From the NCBI RefSeq assembly GCF_051278035.1, contig NZ_JBNMNU010000010.1, forward strand, positions 1 to 42,275: a stretch of DNA of 42,275 nt, written 5' to 3'. The stretch comes from Clostridium_AD sp051278035. GTDB lineage: Bacteria > Bacillota > Clostridia > Clostridiales > Clostridiaceae. Position numbers and translations under genes: made by a program. Under the pieces are notes generated by a model, which did no database searches, was not told the origin of the DNA, and worked only from the letters and a program-made list of their open reading frames with translations. Each line of letters begins with the position of its first letter. Within the stretch, counting starts at the first letter, position 1. This document shows positions 16,322 to 25,720 of the stretch, one piece after another.

Positions 16322-17509
16322 TTAAATATTAGATTCCTTAGCTCTTATTATAGCATTTTTAGTTAAGATTGGTCCAACTAACTCTGTAACTATTGTGGTA
16401 GCTAAAAGTATTGTTATTACAGTAGTACCGAGCTGAGTACCGCTAAATTCTTTACTAACTGTTATAGCAAGCCCAATTGCAACACCGACTTGTGAAAGAA
16501 GTCCAAAACCTATGTACTTCTTAACCGTTTCAGGTGCTTTTGATAACGAGGCACCGAGTGACGCACCAGCAATCTTACCAATCATCCTAAAAATGAAATA
16601 AGCAACGCCTATTACGCCTATTTCTGGTAATAGTGCAATATCTAGTCTACAGCCAGCTAATATAAAGAAAGCGGCAATAATAGGTGGCGAAAAAGTGTCT
16701 ATATTAAAGAATGCTTTTCTACTGTAAGATGATACATTAGCAACTATAGTACCTAATGTCATTGCTGCAAGTAGAGAAGATAGGTCAAATACTGTACATA
16801 TACCTATTAATAATATTAATGTTCCTGCTACGAAACCAAGATCTTCTTCTTTATTGCGACAGTTAGCAAGTAAATAGCATAAAGCTATTCCTAAAACACA
16901 ACCTACCCCAAGTGATAATGCAATTTCTGCTATAGGATGTACAAGAACCTTAAAAACTGTTATTTCTTGATGTTTTATAAAGACTTTTGCTATGGAAGAT
17001 GCAATAGAGTATATCATAAGACAGATTGCATCATCCACGGCTACAACTCCAAGTAATGTGCTAGTTAATGGTCCCTTAGCTTTACACTCCTTTAAAACCA
17101 TTACTGTAGCAGCTGGAGCAGTTGCAGATGCTACGGCACCAAGTATTAACGCAATAGCAATATTATGTGGATTTGTAAAATAATACATTGCTATCGTAAC
17201 TAATAAAAAAGCCCCTAGTGCTTCACATGTTGCAATTATAAAAATAGACTTACCTAGTTTTTTTATAACTGATACTTCTAGTTCACTTCCGATTTTAAAA
17301 GCAATAATTGCTAATGCAAAATCACTAATAAATGATAGCTTATTTATCATATCAGGGTTAACAATATTAAAACCCGAAACTCCAAGAATTAACCCCGCAA
17401 TTATGTATCCAGCAACGGATGGTATTTTAAATTTATTTACTATTTTACCAAATATAACTCCTACAATTAATGCTGTACCTAAACTTATAAAAGCATTTAT
17501 ATTAATAAT
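16322..17509 (-). CDS. Cation/proton antiporter (CPA2 type), probable ATT start
   Basis: A Na+/H+ or K+/H+ exchanger with about 11-12 membrane helices. GAVASATAPAATVMVLKEC (unwound-helix region) and VAVDDAICLMIYS with the paired aspartates of the ion site mark the CPA2 family. The first ATG is at 17350, but 53 codons upstream are open and encode a good first helix (ISLGTALIVGVIFGKIVNKF, then PSVAGYIIAGLILG). No ATG, GTG or TTG occurs there. Three ATT codons (17512, 17509, 17506) follow AAGGGGGTG by 3-9 nt, only about 27 nt from a strong promoter. I take 17509 as start (395 residues); the exact ATT is uncertain. The PII-like gene follows in the same operon. Confidence 0.8.
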   Translation of the reverse strand: MININAFISLGTALIVGVIFGKIVNKFKIPSVAGYIIAGLILGVSGFNIVNPDMINKLSFISDFALAIIAFKIGSELEVSVIKKLGKSIFIIATCEALGAFLLVTIAMYYFTNPHNIAIALILGAVASATAPAATVMVLKECKAKGPLTSTLLGVVAVDDAICLMIYSIASSIAKVFIKHQEITVFKVLVHPIAEIALSLGVGCVLGIALCYLLANCRNKEEDLGFVAGTLILLIGICTVFDLSSLLAAMTLGTIVANVSSYSRKAFFNIDTFSPPIIAAFFILAGCRLDIALLPEIGVIGVAYFIFRMIGKIAGASLGASLSKAPETVKKYIGFGLLSQVGVAIGLAITVSKEFSGTQLGTTVITILLATTIVTELVGPILTKNAIIRAKESNI

Positions 17510-17542
17510 AATGCACCCCCTTTGTTTAAACCCATACCATCT

Positions 17543-17571
17543 ATTATATTACTTTCATATCTATATGTAAA
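17543..17571 (-). promoter_or_regulatory. Sigma-A promoter of the antiporter/PII-like operon
   Basis: TTTACA (17571-17566) and TATAAT (17548-17543) on the minus strand with a 17-nt spacer. The start point near 17536 leaves a leader of only 24-30 nt, which fits the ribosome site and ATT start just downstream. The rest of the 17513-17790 gap is AT-rich with no further feature recognised. Confidence 0.75.
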
Positions 17572-17790
17572 TAGTTGTATAGCTTTAAATATAAAGTATT
17601 ATGTCTACTAGGTTAGCTGATAGGAGTTTATTAGACACATGTGCAATAATGCTAGATACAGCATGAAAATGGAAATAAGAAGCTGACTAATTGATATAAA
17701 TTGCAAATTGTTGGATTTTTATTTTAATTAGTTTTATTTTCATTATTTCAACATACCCTATACTGATAGCAATTTTATGGAGATTTCTGT

Positions 17791-19014
17791 ATGACGAAAA
17801 TATATGAAAATACCACACCGTGTGACGAGATCACATCATTTGAAGTAATTAAATTAATGAAAGAATTGATATCCATACCAAGTCCCTATTATTTTGAAGA
17901 TGCCATTATGGATTTTACCTACCAATGGTTTATTAAAAATGATATACCCGCGTTCATTCATGAATACCATGAGCCGAAAATTACTAATTTTAAGGGCAAA
18001 AATGTTATCTGTGAAATTATCGGTGAAACTTTCGGCCCTACTATTTGTATAAATGGCCACCTAGATACCGTTAATCTTTGCAATGGGTGGTCTAAAAATC
18101 CATACGAAGGAATTGTAGAAGATGATAAAATTTACGGGCTTGGCGCTCTTGATATGAAATCAGGTTGTTGCTCCTCTATGCTTGCGCTCAGAAAGTTTCA
18201 TGAACTCCACACAGAATTTACAGGAAAGATTATTGCAACTTTTGTTTCAGATGAAGAGGGACCTTATGGCCTTGGAACAAATGCGTTAATCGAAGAAGGA
18301 TTAATTAAAGACGTGGATTTTGTAATCAGTACTGAGCCAAGCGCAGGGTTCAACAATCGTTCTTTTCCAGATATAGCTCTTGGGGCAAGAGGTGGCTATG
18401 GTGTTGAAGTAGAATTCTTCGGTAAAGCATCTCATGCAGCTCTCCCAAAATTAGGTATTAATGCAGCATTGGATGCTGGAAAATTCATGTGTGAATTAGA
18501 AAAAATAGATTATACTGAGGGTTTATTTTTAGGTAAAGGTGTTGCATGTGTCATTGCAGTAGAAAGTGATGGTGGTGCTTGTAGCGTTCCAGATTATGCT
18601 AAAGTCAAACTTTTTTGGCATGTTGTCATTGGAGAGAACGAAAAAAAAATAGAAAGTTATATAGTTGATGCAATAAAAAAAACAAATATTGAAAGCACTT
18701 ATAGAATCACTTTTAGAGATGCACCTTTAGGATGCAACCGAGGCTATATACCCTATGTAGTATCAGTTCAAAATCATTTTGTCGCTACATTTTTAGAATC
18801 AATAGTTGATGTTTGTAATTGTGATGCAAGTATCTCTTATTTCCAGTGCATTGGTGATTTTAATCACTTAGGTTCAAGACTTAATGTTCCTGTAATTGTT
18901 TTCGGTGCTGAAGGTGAACATATTCATAGTTGTGACGAGTATGCTACCATAAGTTCTATCGTCAAAACAGCAGACATTATCTACGACTTTTTAGTCAAAG
19001 TACTTACAAACTAA
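17791..19014 (+). CDS. M20-family metallopeptidase (ArgE/DapE/ACY1-like)
   Basis: A 407-residue zinc amidohydrolase. The metal ligands and catalytic residues are visible: His90 and Asp92 in NGHLDTV, Asp121 in LGALDMKSG, Glu155 (general base) and Glu156 in SDEEG, Glu182 in STEPS, and the C-terminal histidine in EHIHSCDEY. The dimerisation domain begins at GARGGYGVEVEF. Family members remove acyl groups from amino acids or cut small peptides in the cytosol. The substrate (acetylornithine, succinyl-DAP, peptides) is not decided; it is not beside arginine or lysine genes. ATG 17791 with GGAG 8 nt upstream. It is monocistronic and ends at a terminator shared with the NSS transporter. Confidence 0.9.
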   Translation: MTKIYENTTPCDEITSFEVIKLMKELISIPSPYYFEDAIMDFTYQWFIKNDIPAFIHEYHEPKITNFKGKNVICEIIGETFGPTICINGHLDTVNLCNGWSKNPYEGIVEDDKIYGLGALDMKSGCCSSMLALRKFHELHTEFTGKIIATFVSDEEGPYGLGTNALIEEGLIKDVDFVISTEPSAGFNNRSFPDIALGARGGYGVEVEFFGKASHAALPKLGINAALDAGKFMCELEKIDYTEGLFLGKGVACVIAVESDGGACSVPDYAKVKLFWHVVIGENEKKIESYIVDAIKKTNIESTYRITFRDAPLGCNRGYIPYVVSVQNHFVATFLESIVDVCNCDASISYFQCIGDFNHLGSRLNVPVIVFGAEGEHIHSCDEYATISSIVKTADIIYDFLVKVLTN

Positions 19015-19052
19015 AACTCAAAAGTATGCTCCGACAATGGTATTATTGGTCA

Positions 19053-19093
19053 AAAAAAGCCAACCTGTAAAGTTTTTTACAGGTTGGCTTTTT
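19053..19093. terminator. Bidirectional terminator
   Basis: Arms 19059-19071 and 19077-19089 form a perfect 13-bp stem flanked by A-run and T-run. It serves both the M20 peptidase gene (plus) and the convergent NSS transporter gene (minus). Confidence 0.9.
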
Positions 19094-19111
19094 CTATTAT
19101 ACAAATTAACA

Positions 19112-20497
19112 CTACTTAATACTAGCTAAAATCCAATCCATTATGCCAGTGCTTTGTAATAAAATTACAAATATAGCAATAGGAACTACCCATTTAATAA
19201 GGAATCCCCAAACAAAGGCAAGTCCAAACTTTACTTTTCCGTCATTAGTAGCTTCTGCTACAGCTTTGTCTACACCCCATACCCATCCGATGAATATACT
19301 TAACACTAATCCTGCAAGTGGTAGAAGGATACTTTCTGCAAGATAGCTCATCGAGTTAAAGAAATTAAGACCTTTAATAAATACCATATCTGACATAACA
19401 GGTCCATTAGCTAATGAAGAAGGTACACCAATAATGAAGGCAAGAATTGCAAGTCCAATTGTTGCCGTTTTACGTTTCCATCTGAATTCGTCAATACATA
19501 CTGATACCGCCGACTCTAACAGTGAAATCGAAGATGTAATAGCAGCAAATAAAACTAATACAAAGAATAATATAGCAAAGAAAGAACCTAAAGGCATCTT
19601 AGCAAATACACCTGGTAATGTTATGAAAAGAAGTCCAGGTCCACCAGCTGGGTCAAATCCTAAAGCAAATACTGCTGGTAGAATTGTAAGTCCTGCAAGT
19701 AATGCTATTACAGTATCCAGCAATGGAATAAAGAATGCACTTTCTACAAGATTTTCACTTTTCCCAAGGTAACTACCGTATGCAATAATAACACCCATAC
19801 CAAGACTTAGAGAAAAGAATACCTGACCCGCCGCCGCTAATATAACAGAGCCGTCAATTACAGAAAAATCTGGTTTTAATAGAAATTCAACACCTTCCAT
19901 AGCACCTGGAAGTGTAACGGATCTAATCATAATTACAATCATCATTATAAATAATGCTGGCATTAAAATCTTACTAATCTTTTCGATACCACCACTAACA
20001 CCACCCATAACTATAAATAATGTTATTGCCATAAATATACCATGGTAAATAATTGGCTGAACTGGGCTTCCTATGAATGTCGAAAATATACCTTCAAGTG
20101 CACCAAGGTCTGTTGTATTAAATCCCCCTGAAAATGCCGTAACAATATACTTTAATACCCATCCACCAATAACACTATAGAATGTTAATATTAAAAATGA
20201 TGCCCCTACTCCTATAAATCCAACCCACGCCCATTTTTTCTTAATTTTTCTGTAAGCACCCACTGCACTTAGCTGTGTATGTCTACCGAGTACAAGCTCC
20301 GCCATCATTAAAGTAAACCCAACTAAAAATAGCATTGCAATATAAACAACGACAAAAGCGCCTCCACCATTTTTACCTGCGGTATAAGGAAACTTCCAAA
20401 GATTCCCAAGTCCAACTGCAGATCCAGCAGCAGCAAGTATAAATCCTGTTTTTGAACTCCACTGATCTCTTTTCGGCTTTCCATTTGTTTCTTTCAT
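19112..20497 (-). CDS. Sodium-dependent transporter of the NSS/SNF family
   Basis: A 461-residue symporter of the LeuT/TnaT/MhsT type with 11-12 helices. The N-terminus RDQWSSKTGFILAAAGSAVGLGNLWKFPY is the TM1 signature, with the unwound substrate-binding stretch AVGLGN. GGGAFVVVYI (TM2) and the helix 6 region SLSLGMGVIIAYGSY also match. These proteins import amino acids or related amines with sodium. The start was placed at ATG 20497, 7 nt after AGGGGG; a GTG at 20503 overlaps that site. The specific amino acid is not predictable. Confidence 0.93.
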   Translation of the reverse strand: MKETNGKPKRDQWSSKTGFILAAAGSAVGLGNLWKFPYTAGKNGGGAFVVVYIAMLFLVGFTLMMAELVLGRHTQLSAVGAYRKIKKKWAWVGFIGVGASFLILTFYSVIGGWVLKYIVTAFSGGFNTTDLGALEGIFSTFIGSPVQPIIYHGIFMAITLFIVMGGVSGGIEKISKILMPALFIMMIVIMIRSVTLPGAMEGVEFLLKPDFSVIDGSVILAAAGQVFFSLSLGMGVIIAYGSYLGKSENLVESAFFIPLLDTVIALLAGLTILPAVFALGFDPAGGPGLLFITLPGVFAKMPLGSFFAILFFVLVLFAAITSSISLLESAVSVCIDEFRWKRKTATIGLAILAFIIGVPSSLANGPVMSDMVFIKGLNFFNSMSYLAESILLPLAGLVLSIFIGWVWGVDKAVAEATNDGKVKFGLAFVWGFLIKWVVPIAIFVILLQSTGIMDWILASIK

Positions 20498-20575
20498 AAC
20501 CACACCCCCTATAAAAATTAAAAAACACTTGAATATTTATACAATTTAATGTGAAAATCGACATAATTCTTTTCA

Positions 20576-20604
20576 AGTATATCGTTTACATATGTACCTG
20601 TCAA
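20576..20604 (-). promoter_or_regulatory. Sigma-A promoter of the NSS transporter
   Basis: TTGACA (20604-20599) and TATACT (20581-20576) on the minus strand with a 17-nt spacer, giving a leader of about 70 nt. The remainder of the 20504-20784 gap is AT-rich and holds only the terminator at 20730-20772. Confidence 0.85.
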
Positions 20605-20729
20605 CCTCTTACTAGGTATTAATTTCAATCTTCCTATTATTCTGCAATTTATCGAAACCTAAACCATAATCAGCCTTATTCTTTCGATTTATTGTTGCAT
20701 GCCATATTGTTTCATTTTTTTATCTATAT

Positions 20730-20772
20730 AAATTAAAGCTACCACTCATTATTAGAGTGATAGCTTTAATTT
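20730..20772 (-). terminator. Terminator of the fructose-family PTS operon
   Basis: Arms 20730-20747 and 20755-20772 form an 18-bp stem with one mismatch, 12 bp after the IIB stop. An AT-rich tail with a run of seven T follows a few bases further on the minus strand. It ends the long leftward operon that begins at 27.1 kb. Confidence 0.8.
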
Positions 20773-20784
20773 ATCTTTTCTATT

Positions 20785-21102
20785 CTATTTTAAACTGTTT
20801 ACATGCGCCACAACTTTATCAATTAATTGATCGGCTTTTTTTACGACATCACTAATTCCAACTTTAACTGTTGGTATACCCTTAAATCTTTCAACTTCTT
20901 TAATTCCCATATCCTTAGTTAAAATTACAATATCAGAACCTTTAACATCCTCTGCTGTAATTCTATTTTCTATACCTATTTGACCTTGAGTTTCCACTTT
21001 AATTTCTATGCCTTTAGCTTTTGCTGCTTTTTCTAGTGCTTCAGCAGCCATATAAGTGTGTGCCACTCCTGATGGACAAGCTGTTACTGCTAAAATTTTC
21101 AT
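20785..21102 (-). CDS. PTS fructose-family IIB component
   Basis: A 105-residue single-domain IIB. MKILAVTACPSGVAHTYMAAEALEKAA holds the phosphocysteine Cys9 in the fructose-family TACPxGVAHT motif. It takes phosphate from the IIA protein and gives it to the sugar carried by IIC. ATG with AGGAGATG upstream. It is the last gene of IIA-IIC-IIB, 80 bp after IIC. The separate single-domain layout resembles E. coli FrwB/FrvB-type systems rather than the fused FruA. In this locus the incoming sugar is probably the substrate precursor of the PflD-like enzyme. Confidence 0.93.
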   Translation of the reverse strand: MKILAVTACPSGVAHTYMAAEALEKAAKAKGIEIKVETQGQIGIENRITAEDVKGSDIVILTKDMGIKEVERFKGIPTVKVGISDVVKKADQLIDKVVAHVNSLK

Positions 21103-21182
21103 ATTCTCATCTCCTAAATATATTACTATCCTAAATTTAATTATGCTTATCTTAGTATACTACTTATCAGTAATTATTATAA

Positions 21183-22286
21183 TTAAAATTCTAAATCTAT
21201 CTCATTATCATCACTACTACCACTAATTTCATCTTCAGATTTAACTTGAATAGGTTTCTTTAGAATATTAACTACTAGTGCTGTAACTAAAACACCTACT
21301 ATTGTACCAACAATATAACTTACCTTACCTGAAGCAACTGGTAGTACTATCCATCCACCCCATGGTGCCGGATTTCCTGCGCCAAGTACCATAGCTGTAA
21401 CTGAACCACATGCAGAACCAACCATTATTGATGGTATAACTCTTAGAGGATCAGCTGCGGCAAATGGTATAGCTCCTTCTGTTATTCCTATCATACCCAT
21501 TAATATACCGGCTTTTCCAGCTTCTTTTTCTTCTGTAGTATACCTCTTAGGTGATAACATTGAAGCAATACCCATTCCTATTGGTGGTGTACAAATAGCC
21601 ACACCTATACCTGCCATTATTTTTAAAGCCATTGGTGCTGCCATGCCTGTAGCTGGGTCTATTGTACCAACCATAGCTGCTCCAAATCCATATGCTACCT
21701 TATTAACTGGACCACCCATATCAAATGCAATCATAAGCCCTAAAATAAGTCCGAGAAGCGCTATGTTTCCAGTACCTAAACCTTCAAGCCAAACCTTCAT
21801 TGCTTCCATAACACCTGCAATCGGTTGTCCGAGTACCCAAACTATTAATCCACCAACCACAAAAGTACCAACTAATGGAATAACAAATATAGGCATTACT
21901 GAACGCATAATTTTTGGAACTTTTATTTTCTTTAAATAGAAAACTACTAGTCCTGCTAGGAGTCCTGCAATTATTCCGCCTAGGAATCCTGCTCCTATTT
22001 GGTTTGCTAAGAATCCACCAATAACTCCTGGTGCAAGTCCCGGCCTATCTACCATGGAGAATGCTATAAAACCTGCAAGTATTGGAACCATCATTCCAAG
22101 GCCCGCTGCTCCAATTTGAAATAAATCATATAGTTTTGTGCCCTCTGGTGGTACTGCTGCTGAACCAGATAGTAGAACTGAAAGTGCTAATAACACTCCT
22201 CCTGCAACAACAAACGGAATCATGTAAGAAACCCCTGTCATTAAATGTTGCCTCGTGTGTTTAAATAATTCTTTTAAATCTTCCAT
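21183..22286 (-). CDS. PTS fructose-family IIC permease
   Basis: A 367-residue membrane permease with about 9-10 helices. Family marks are MTGVSYMIPFVVAGGVLLALS, IAFDMGGPVNKVAYGFG, and the conserved GITEGAIPFAAADPLRVIPS loop near 275 that contributes the sugar site. The C-terminus is an acidic tail (SGSSDDNEIDLEF), perhaps the remnant of a linker seen in fused forms. ATG with GGGGAAA 8 nt upstream. It lies between IIA and IIB. It resembles E. coli FrwC in family and neighbourhood (next to a pflD-type enzyme). Confidence 0.93.
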   Translation of the reverse strand: MEDLKELFKHTRQHLMTGVSYMIPFVVAGGVLLALSVLLSGSAAVPPEGTKLYDLFQIGAAGLGMMVPILAGFIAFSMVDRPGLAPGVIGGFLANQIGAGFLGGIIAGLLAGLVVFYLKKIKVPKIMRSVMPIFVIPLVGTFVVGGLIVWVLGQPIAGVMEAMKVWLEGLGTGNIALLGLILGLMIAFDMGGPVNKVAYGFGAAMVGTIDPATGMAAPMALKIMAGIGVAICTPPIGMGIASMLSPKRYTTEEKEAGKAGILMGMIGITEGAIPFAAADPLRVIPSIMVGSACGSVTAMVLGAGNPAPWGGWIVLPVASGKVSYIVGTIVGVLVTALVVNILKKPIQVKSEDEISGSSDDNEIDLEF

Positions 22287-22327
22287 TTTAATATTTCCCC
22301 CTCTTTACTAAATTTTATTTTAATCTC

Positions 22328-22765
22328 CTATATATCTAAAATCTCTAATATCTCATCAACACTTTTAGCATTTTCAAGTTTTTCTCTAAACTCTTCACTC
22401 ATAATCTTTCGTGACAACTTTGCTAGAATTTTTAAATGCTGGTCTCCTGCCTCTTTGTCTGAAACCGCAATTAAGAAAATATACTTTGCACTCTCGTCTT
22501 CACTCCACTTAACTTCATTTTTAAGTCTCGCAAAGGCCAATGCTGCTGTCTTCACTGACTCGCATTTTCCATGAGGTATTGCAAAATTAAAACCTATACT
22601 TGTTGGGAACGTCTCTTCTCTTTCATTTACTTGTGCTAAAAAACCATTATAATCAATAAGTCTATCTTGGCCTTCAATAATTCTAGCCAGTTTTTCAATA
22701 GCATCATTTTTATTTTCAGCATCTAGGTCCATTAATATCATTTGTTTTGTAATTAAGTTATTCAT
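22328..22765 (-). CDS. PTS fructose-family IIA component
   Basis: A 145-residue EIIA-Fru/Ntr domain protein. The phosphohistidine is His65 in FNFAIPHGK. PTSIGFNFAIPHGK and the C-terminal KILAKLSRKIMSEEF follow the family. The start is ATG 22765, 8 nt after GGAGG; an ATG at 22780 contains that ribosome site and is rejected. It overlaps the end of the regulator gene by 8 bp, showing translational coupling with the PRD activator that it probably helps to phosphorylate. Confidence 0.92.
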   Translation of the reverse strand: MNNLITKQMILMDLDAENKNDAIEKLARIIEGQDRLIDYNGFLAQVNEREETFPTSIGFNFAIPHGKCESVKTAALAFARLKNEVKWSEDESAKYIFLIAVSDKEAGDQHLKILAKLSRKIMSEEFREKLENAKSVDEILEILDI

Positions 22766-24785
22766 TTTTAATTCCTCCATTCAAAAATATATCTAGCACT
22801 TGCAATTTATCATTTGATTCCATGATTTTATCTATTAACTTTTCATTATCTAATATAGAATAGAATTTTCTATAAAATTCTTTTGTAAAAGTATAGTCAA
22901 TGAACTTAAGAGCCAATATGATAACAAGTTTTACCTTTTCATCATCCAAAATAATAGCATCTTTCAATCTAACAATACATATTTTTGATTTTTCCACAAA
23001 CTCCTGAGATGAATGCGGTATTGCAATTCCTTTCCCGATTACAGTAGATGATTTATTTTCTCTTTCTAGTGCATTTTCACAAAATCCATTTTTAACGTAT
23101 CCTTTTTCTTCCATAATTTTACCATAGTGATTAATTATATCTGTGAGGTTATGCCTTTGGTCATCCATAAAACATAATTTCTCATCTAGCACACCAGTTA
23201 TACTACTTCCAGGATTTTTTTCGTCATAGACTTCTCTATTACTTCTTGAATCTAATCTTTCAAGTGCATTTTGTATTTTTAATACATCAGCTACTCCTAG
23301 CATTGCGCTCACATAAACAAATTTTGGGCTATTAAGCACTCCTGGTATAGTTGATATAATAATATCTGCCTTGCTAATAATTTCTTTCTTAAGTGAATAC
23401 AGTGGAATCACTGCAATAATGTCTATTTCATGAAATCTTTTTTCTAGTTTAATAGATATTAATTGTGAAGTTCCTACGCCACTTGAACATACAACTATGG
23501 CTTTTATTCTTTTACTTAACCTTGAAACTCCCACCGCAAGATGCATTGCAATGTATCCAACCTCATCTTCATTTATGGAAATGCCTAGTTTCTTCTCAAA
23601 AATACTGCTACACGCCCATGCAGCGCCAAAGATGCTTGTATATTCATTCTTTATGGTATCCAATATGGGGTTTCTTAATTTCAGTCCATACTTTAGACGA
23701 ACCGTTGTAGGTCTTAAGTGTAACACCAATGCTGTGAGTAGTAATTTATCTTTCGATAAATCAACCTCTAGCACATCACCTGCAAGACATACTATTTCTT
23801 TTGCTGTATCTACATATTCTTCATTTTGCGTATCTAATAAAATATCACAATTATTTGGATCTAAGTCTTCTTGAATTTTCGCACCTAACATGTGTAATGC
23901 TATATAACCTATTTCATCTTGCGAAAAAGTTAAATGAAAGGTCTCACTTAATCTTTCTACAACCCAATCGGCTACTTGCAATTCATATTTTCCTGTTAAA
24001 GACTTAAAGAATTCTTCCACCATTTTTATTTCTTTTTCGTTTTTTACTCTTTCTATTGCAATAGCTATATGAATTATCAAATTTATAAAGGCTTGGTCAG
24101 TAAAATAATATTGAAGTTTTTCTTCTGCTTGAAGAATAATTTCCTGTATTTTATATAAATCAATACGAGGAAACATAAGTCTTATTTTTTTGTAGTTAAC
24201 AATATCAACTCTATAATCCAACTTATCCGATTCATTTTCTAGAATAACATCTTTATTTATCTTGCTTTCTGAAAATAAATCCATCATTGCTCGTCTATAC
24301 TCATTTTCATTTCCTTCAATCCAAAGACCTTGATTCTGTTTTCGTCTCAAATGAAGCCCTCTTTCCTCTAACCAATTCTGAGTATAGGTAAGATCATTTA
24401 CTATGGTACTCTTACTACAATACAAATCCTCTGCAAGAAGCTGAAGCGTATAAGTATACTTGCTTTTTAGTAATGTTCTTAATATGTAACTTTGTCTGTA
24501 TTGTGGTGAAAATTCTTCTTCACTTACATTTTTAAGCATAATATCATTTCGTAATAAAGTTCTTGCTTCATTCGAAACATCTAGATATACACCTAAATTA
24601 GGTTTAATTACAAGTGACATATCATTATCTTTTAATTCTTCTTTCAGTATTTTAAGATAATTTCTAACACTCTTCCCCGACATAGAAATTTTCTCTGCTA
24701 AATTTGCTACAGTTACAGGCTCTTTATTCTGGGCTAACAATAAAAGAATTTGTTTTTTGACATCTTCCTTACCTTTAATTTTCAT
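22758..24785 (-). CDS. PRD-containing transcriptional activator (MtlR/BglG family)
   Basis: A 675-residue multidomain regulator. An N-terminal winged helix (about 1-65) and a second HTH (LLAEDLYCSKSTIVNDL, about 115-150) come first. Two PTS regulation domains follow, with histidines in LIIHIAIAIERV and IALHMLGAK (PRD1) and in LVLHLRPTTVRLK and IAMHLAVGVSRL (PRD2). A GatB-like IIB domain has the cysteine in VVCSSGVGTSQL (about 420), and a C-terminal IIA domain has GIAIPHSSQ. This is the MtlR layout: the protein is switched by HPr and by the PTS it controls. ATG 24785 is taken as the start, but the GGGAG before it is only 2 nt away; TTG 24794 is possible. It probably activates the PTS and perhaps the pflD operon. 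Confidence 0.92.
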   Translation of the reverse strand: MKIKGKEDVKKQILLLLAQNKEPVTVANLAEKISMSGKSVRNYLKILKEELKDNDMSLVIKPNLGVYLDVSNEARTLLRNDIMLKNVSEEEFSPQYRQSYILRTLLKSKYTYTLQLLAEDLYCSKSTIVNDLTYTQNWLEERGLHLRRKQNQGLWIEGNENEYRRAMMDLFSESKINKDVILENESDKLDYRVDIVNYKKIRLMFPRIDLYKIQEIILQAEEKLQYYFTDQAFINLIIHIAIAIERVKNEKEIKMVEEFFKSLTGKYELQVADWVVERLSETFHLTFSQDEIGYIALHMLGAKIQEDLDPNNCDILLDTQNEEYVDTAKEIVCLAGDVLEVDLSKDKLLLTALVLHLRPTTVRLKYGLKLRNPILDTIKNEYTSIFGAAWACSSIFEKKLGISINEDEVGYIAMHLAVGVSRLSKRIKAIVVCSSGVGTSQLISIKLEKRFHEIDIIAVIPLYSLKKEIISKADIIISTIPGVLNSPKFVYVSAMLGVADVLKIQNALERLDSRSNREVYDEKNPGSSITGVLDEKLCFMDDQRHNLTDIINHYGKIMEEKGYVKNGFCENALERENKSSTVIGKGIAIPHSSQEFVEKSKICIVRLKDAIILDDEKVKLVIILALKFIDYTFTKEFYRKFYSILDNEKLIDKIMESNDKLQVLDIFLNGGIKNE

Positions 24786-24926
24786 CACTCCCAAAAACGC
24801 TTTGTAATCGTTTTACTATTTGTTCTATGTTTATCATATCATTTAATTAAACTTCAATCTATATAGTAATATGCACTTTTTCTTCCACAATGATGCGGAA
24901 ATTATATATATTAATTTACTTCAATT

Positions 24927-25688
24927 TTAGATCAGTTGTACATTGTTTTCTTCAAGTTCCCTACAGATCTCTTCATCTGGCATTTCATCTACAACAATCG
25001 CATCTACATCATAAATATTCGCAAATTTATAAGTTCCATCATATTGAAACTTCCTACTTTCCATAACTAAATAAACTTTTTTTCCAGAGTGAATAATAGC
25101 TTTTTTTGTATTACCATCCTCCATATCAAAAGTTGTAACACTTTTATCAAACATATTCAAACCACAACTGCCTATAAATGCCCTATTAACCTTGTGCCTT
25201 AATATAATTTCTATAGTCGTGGACCCTACAAATCCATTTAATTCTTTATTATATACTCCACCAGTAGCTATTACATCTACATGTTCACAATTTGAAAAAC
25301 ATCTAATAATATCTATCATATTAGTTATAACTATGAGTTTTTTATTGCCTCTTGCAATTTTCTCTGCAATTAATATATTTGTGGATGATATATCTAAAAA
25401 AATAGTTTCTCCTGACTTTATAAGTTCAAAAGCCTTTTCTACAATTTTTAATTTACCCTCTAAATTAGTATTCTTTCTAATTGAAATATCATAATGCGGA
25501 GCAGCCTTCCTATTTAATACGCCTCCCCCATACGTTCTTTGAAGAATCCCTCGCTTTTCTAAAGCTTTTAAATCTTTTCTTATACAGTCCTCTGTTACTT
25601 TGAACCTTTTGCTAAGCTCCTTTACCACTACCTTTGAATTTTCATTAAGTAACCCAATAATCTTTTCCACTCTTTCCTCAGCAAACAA
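24927..25688 (-). CDS. DeoR-family transcriptional repressor
   Basis: A 253-residue repressor. The HTH lies at about 20-45 (VVVKELSKRFKVTEDCIRKDLKALEKRG), followed by LQRTYGGGVL, the DeoR signature. The sugar-phosphate binding domain has FLDISSTNILIAEKI, ITNMIDI and FIGSCGLNMFDKSVTTFDMEDGNTK, which resembles the effector pocket of GlpR/FruR-like proteins. Start is TTG 25688 with GGTGG upstream. It is third in the leftward operon. The three 10-bp repeats in the divergent control region at 27188-27217 are a candidate operator. The effector is likely a sugar phosphate of this pathway. Confidence 0.92.
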   Translation of the reverse strand: MFAEERVEKIIGLLNENSKVVVKELSKRFKVTEDCIRKDLKALEKRGILQRTYGGGVLNRKAAPHYDISIRKNTNLEGKLKIVEKAFELIKSGETIFLDISSTNILIAEKIARGNKKLIVITNMIDIIRCFSNCEHVDVIATGGVYNKELNGFVGSTTIEIILRHKVNRAFIGSCGLNMFDKSVTTFDMEDGNTKKAIIHSGKKVYLVMESRKFQYDGTYKFANIYDVDAIVVDEMPDEEICRELEENNVQLI

Positions 25689-25720
25689 AATATAACCACC
25701 TTACCCTATATAATGATTTT

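Noticed and set aside
17572..17790. Possible small RNA or regulatory fold in the gap before the M20 peptidase.
   Set aside because: Only short, imperfect inverted repeats were found and no terminator or convincing plus-strand -35 box.
24801..24816. TTGTAATCGTTTTAC before the MtlR-like gene as a CcpA (cre) site.
   Set aside because: The left half fits, but the last two consensus positions do not, and no second site supports it.
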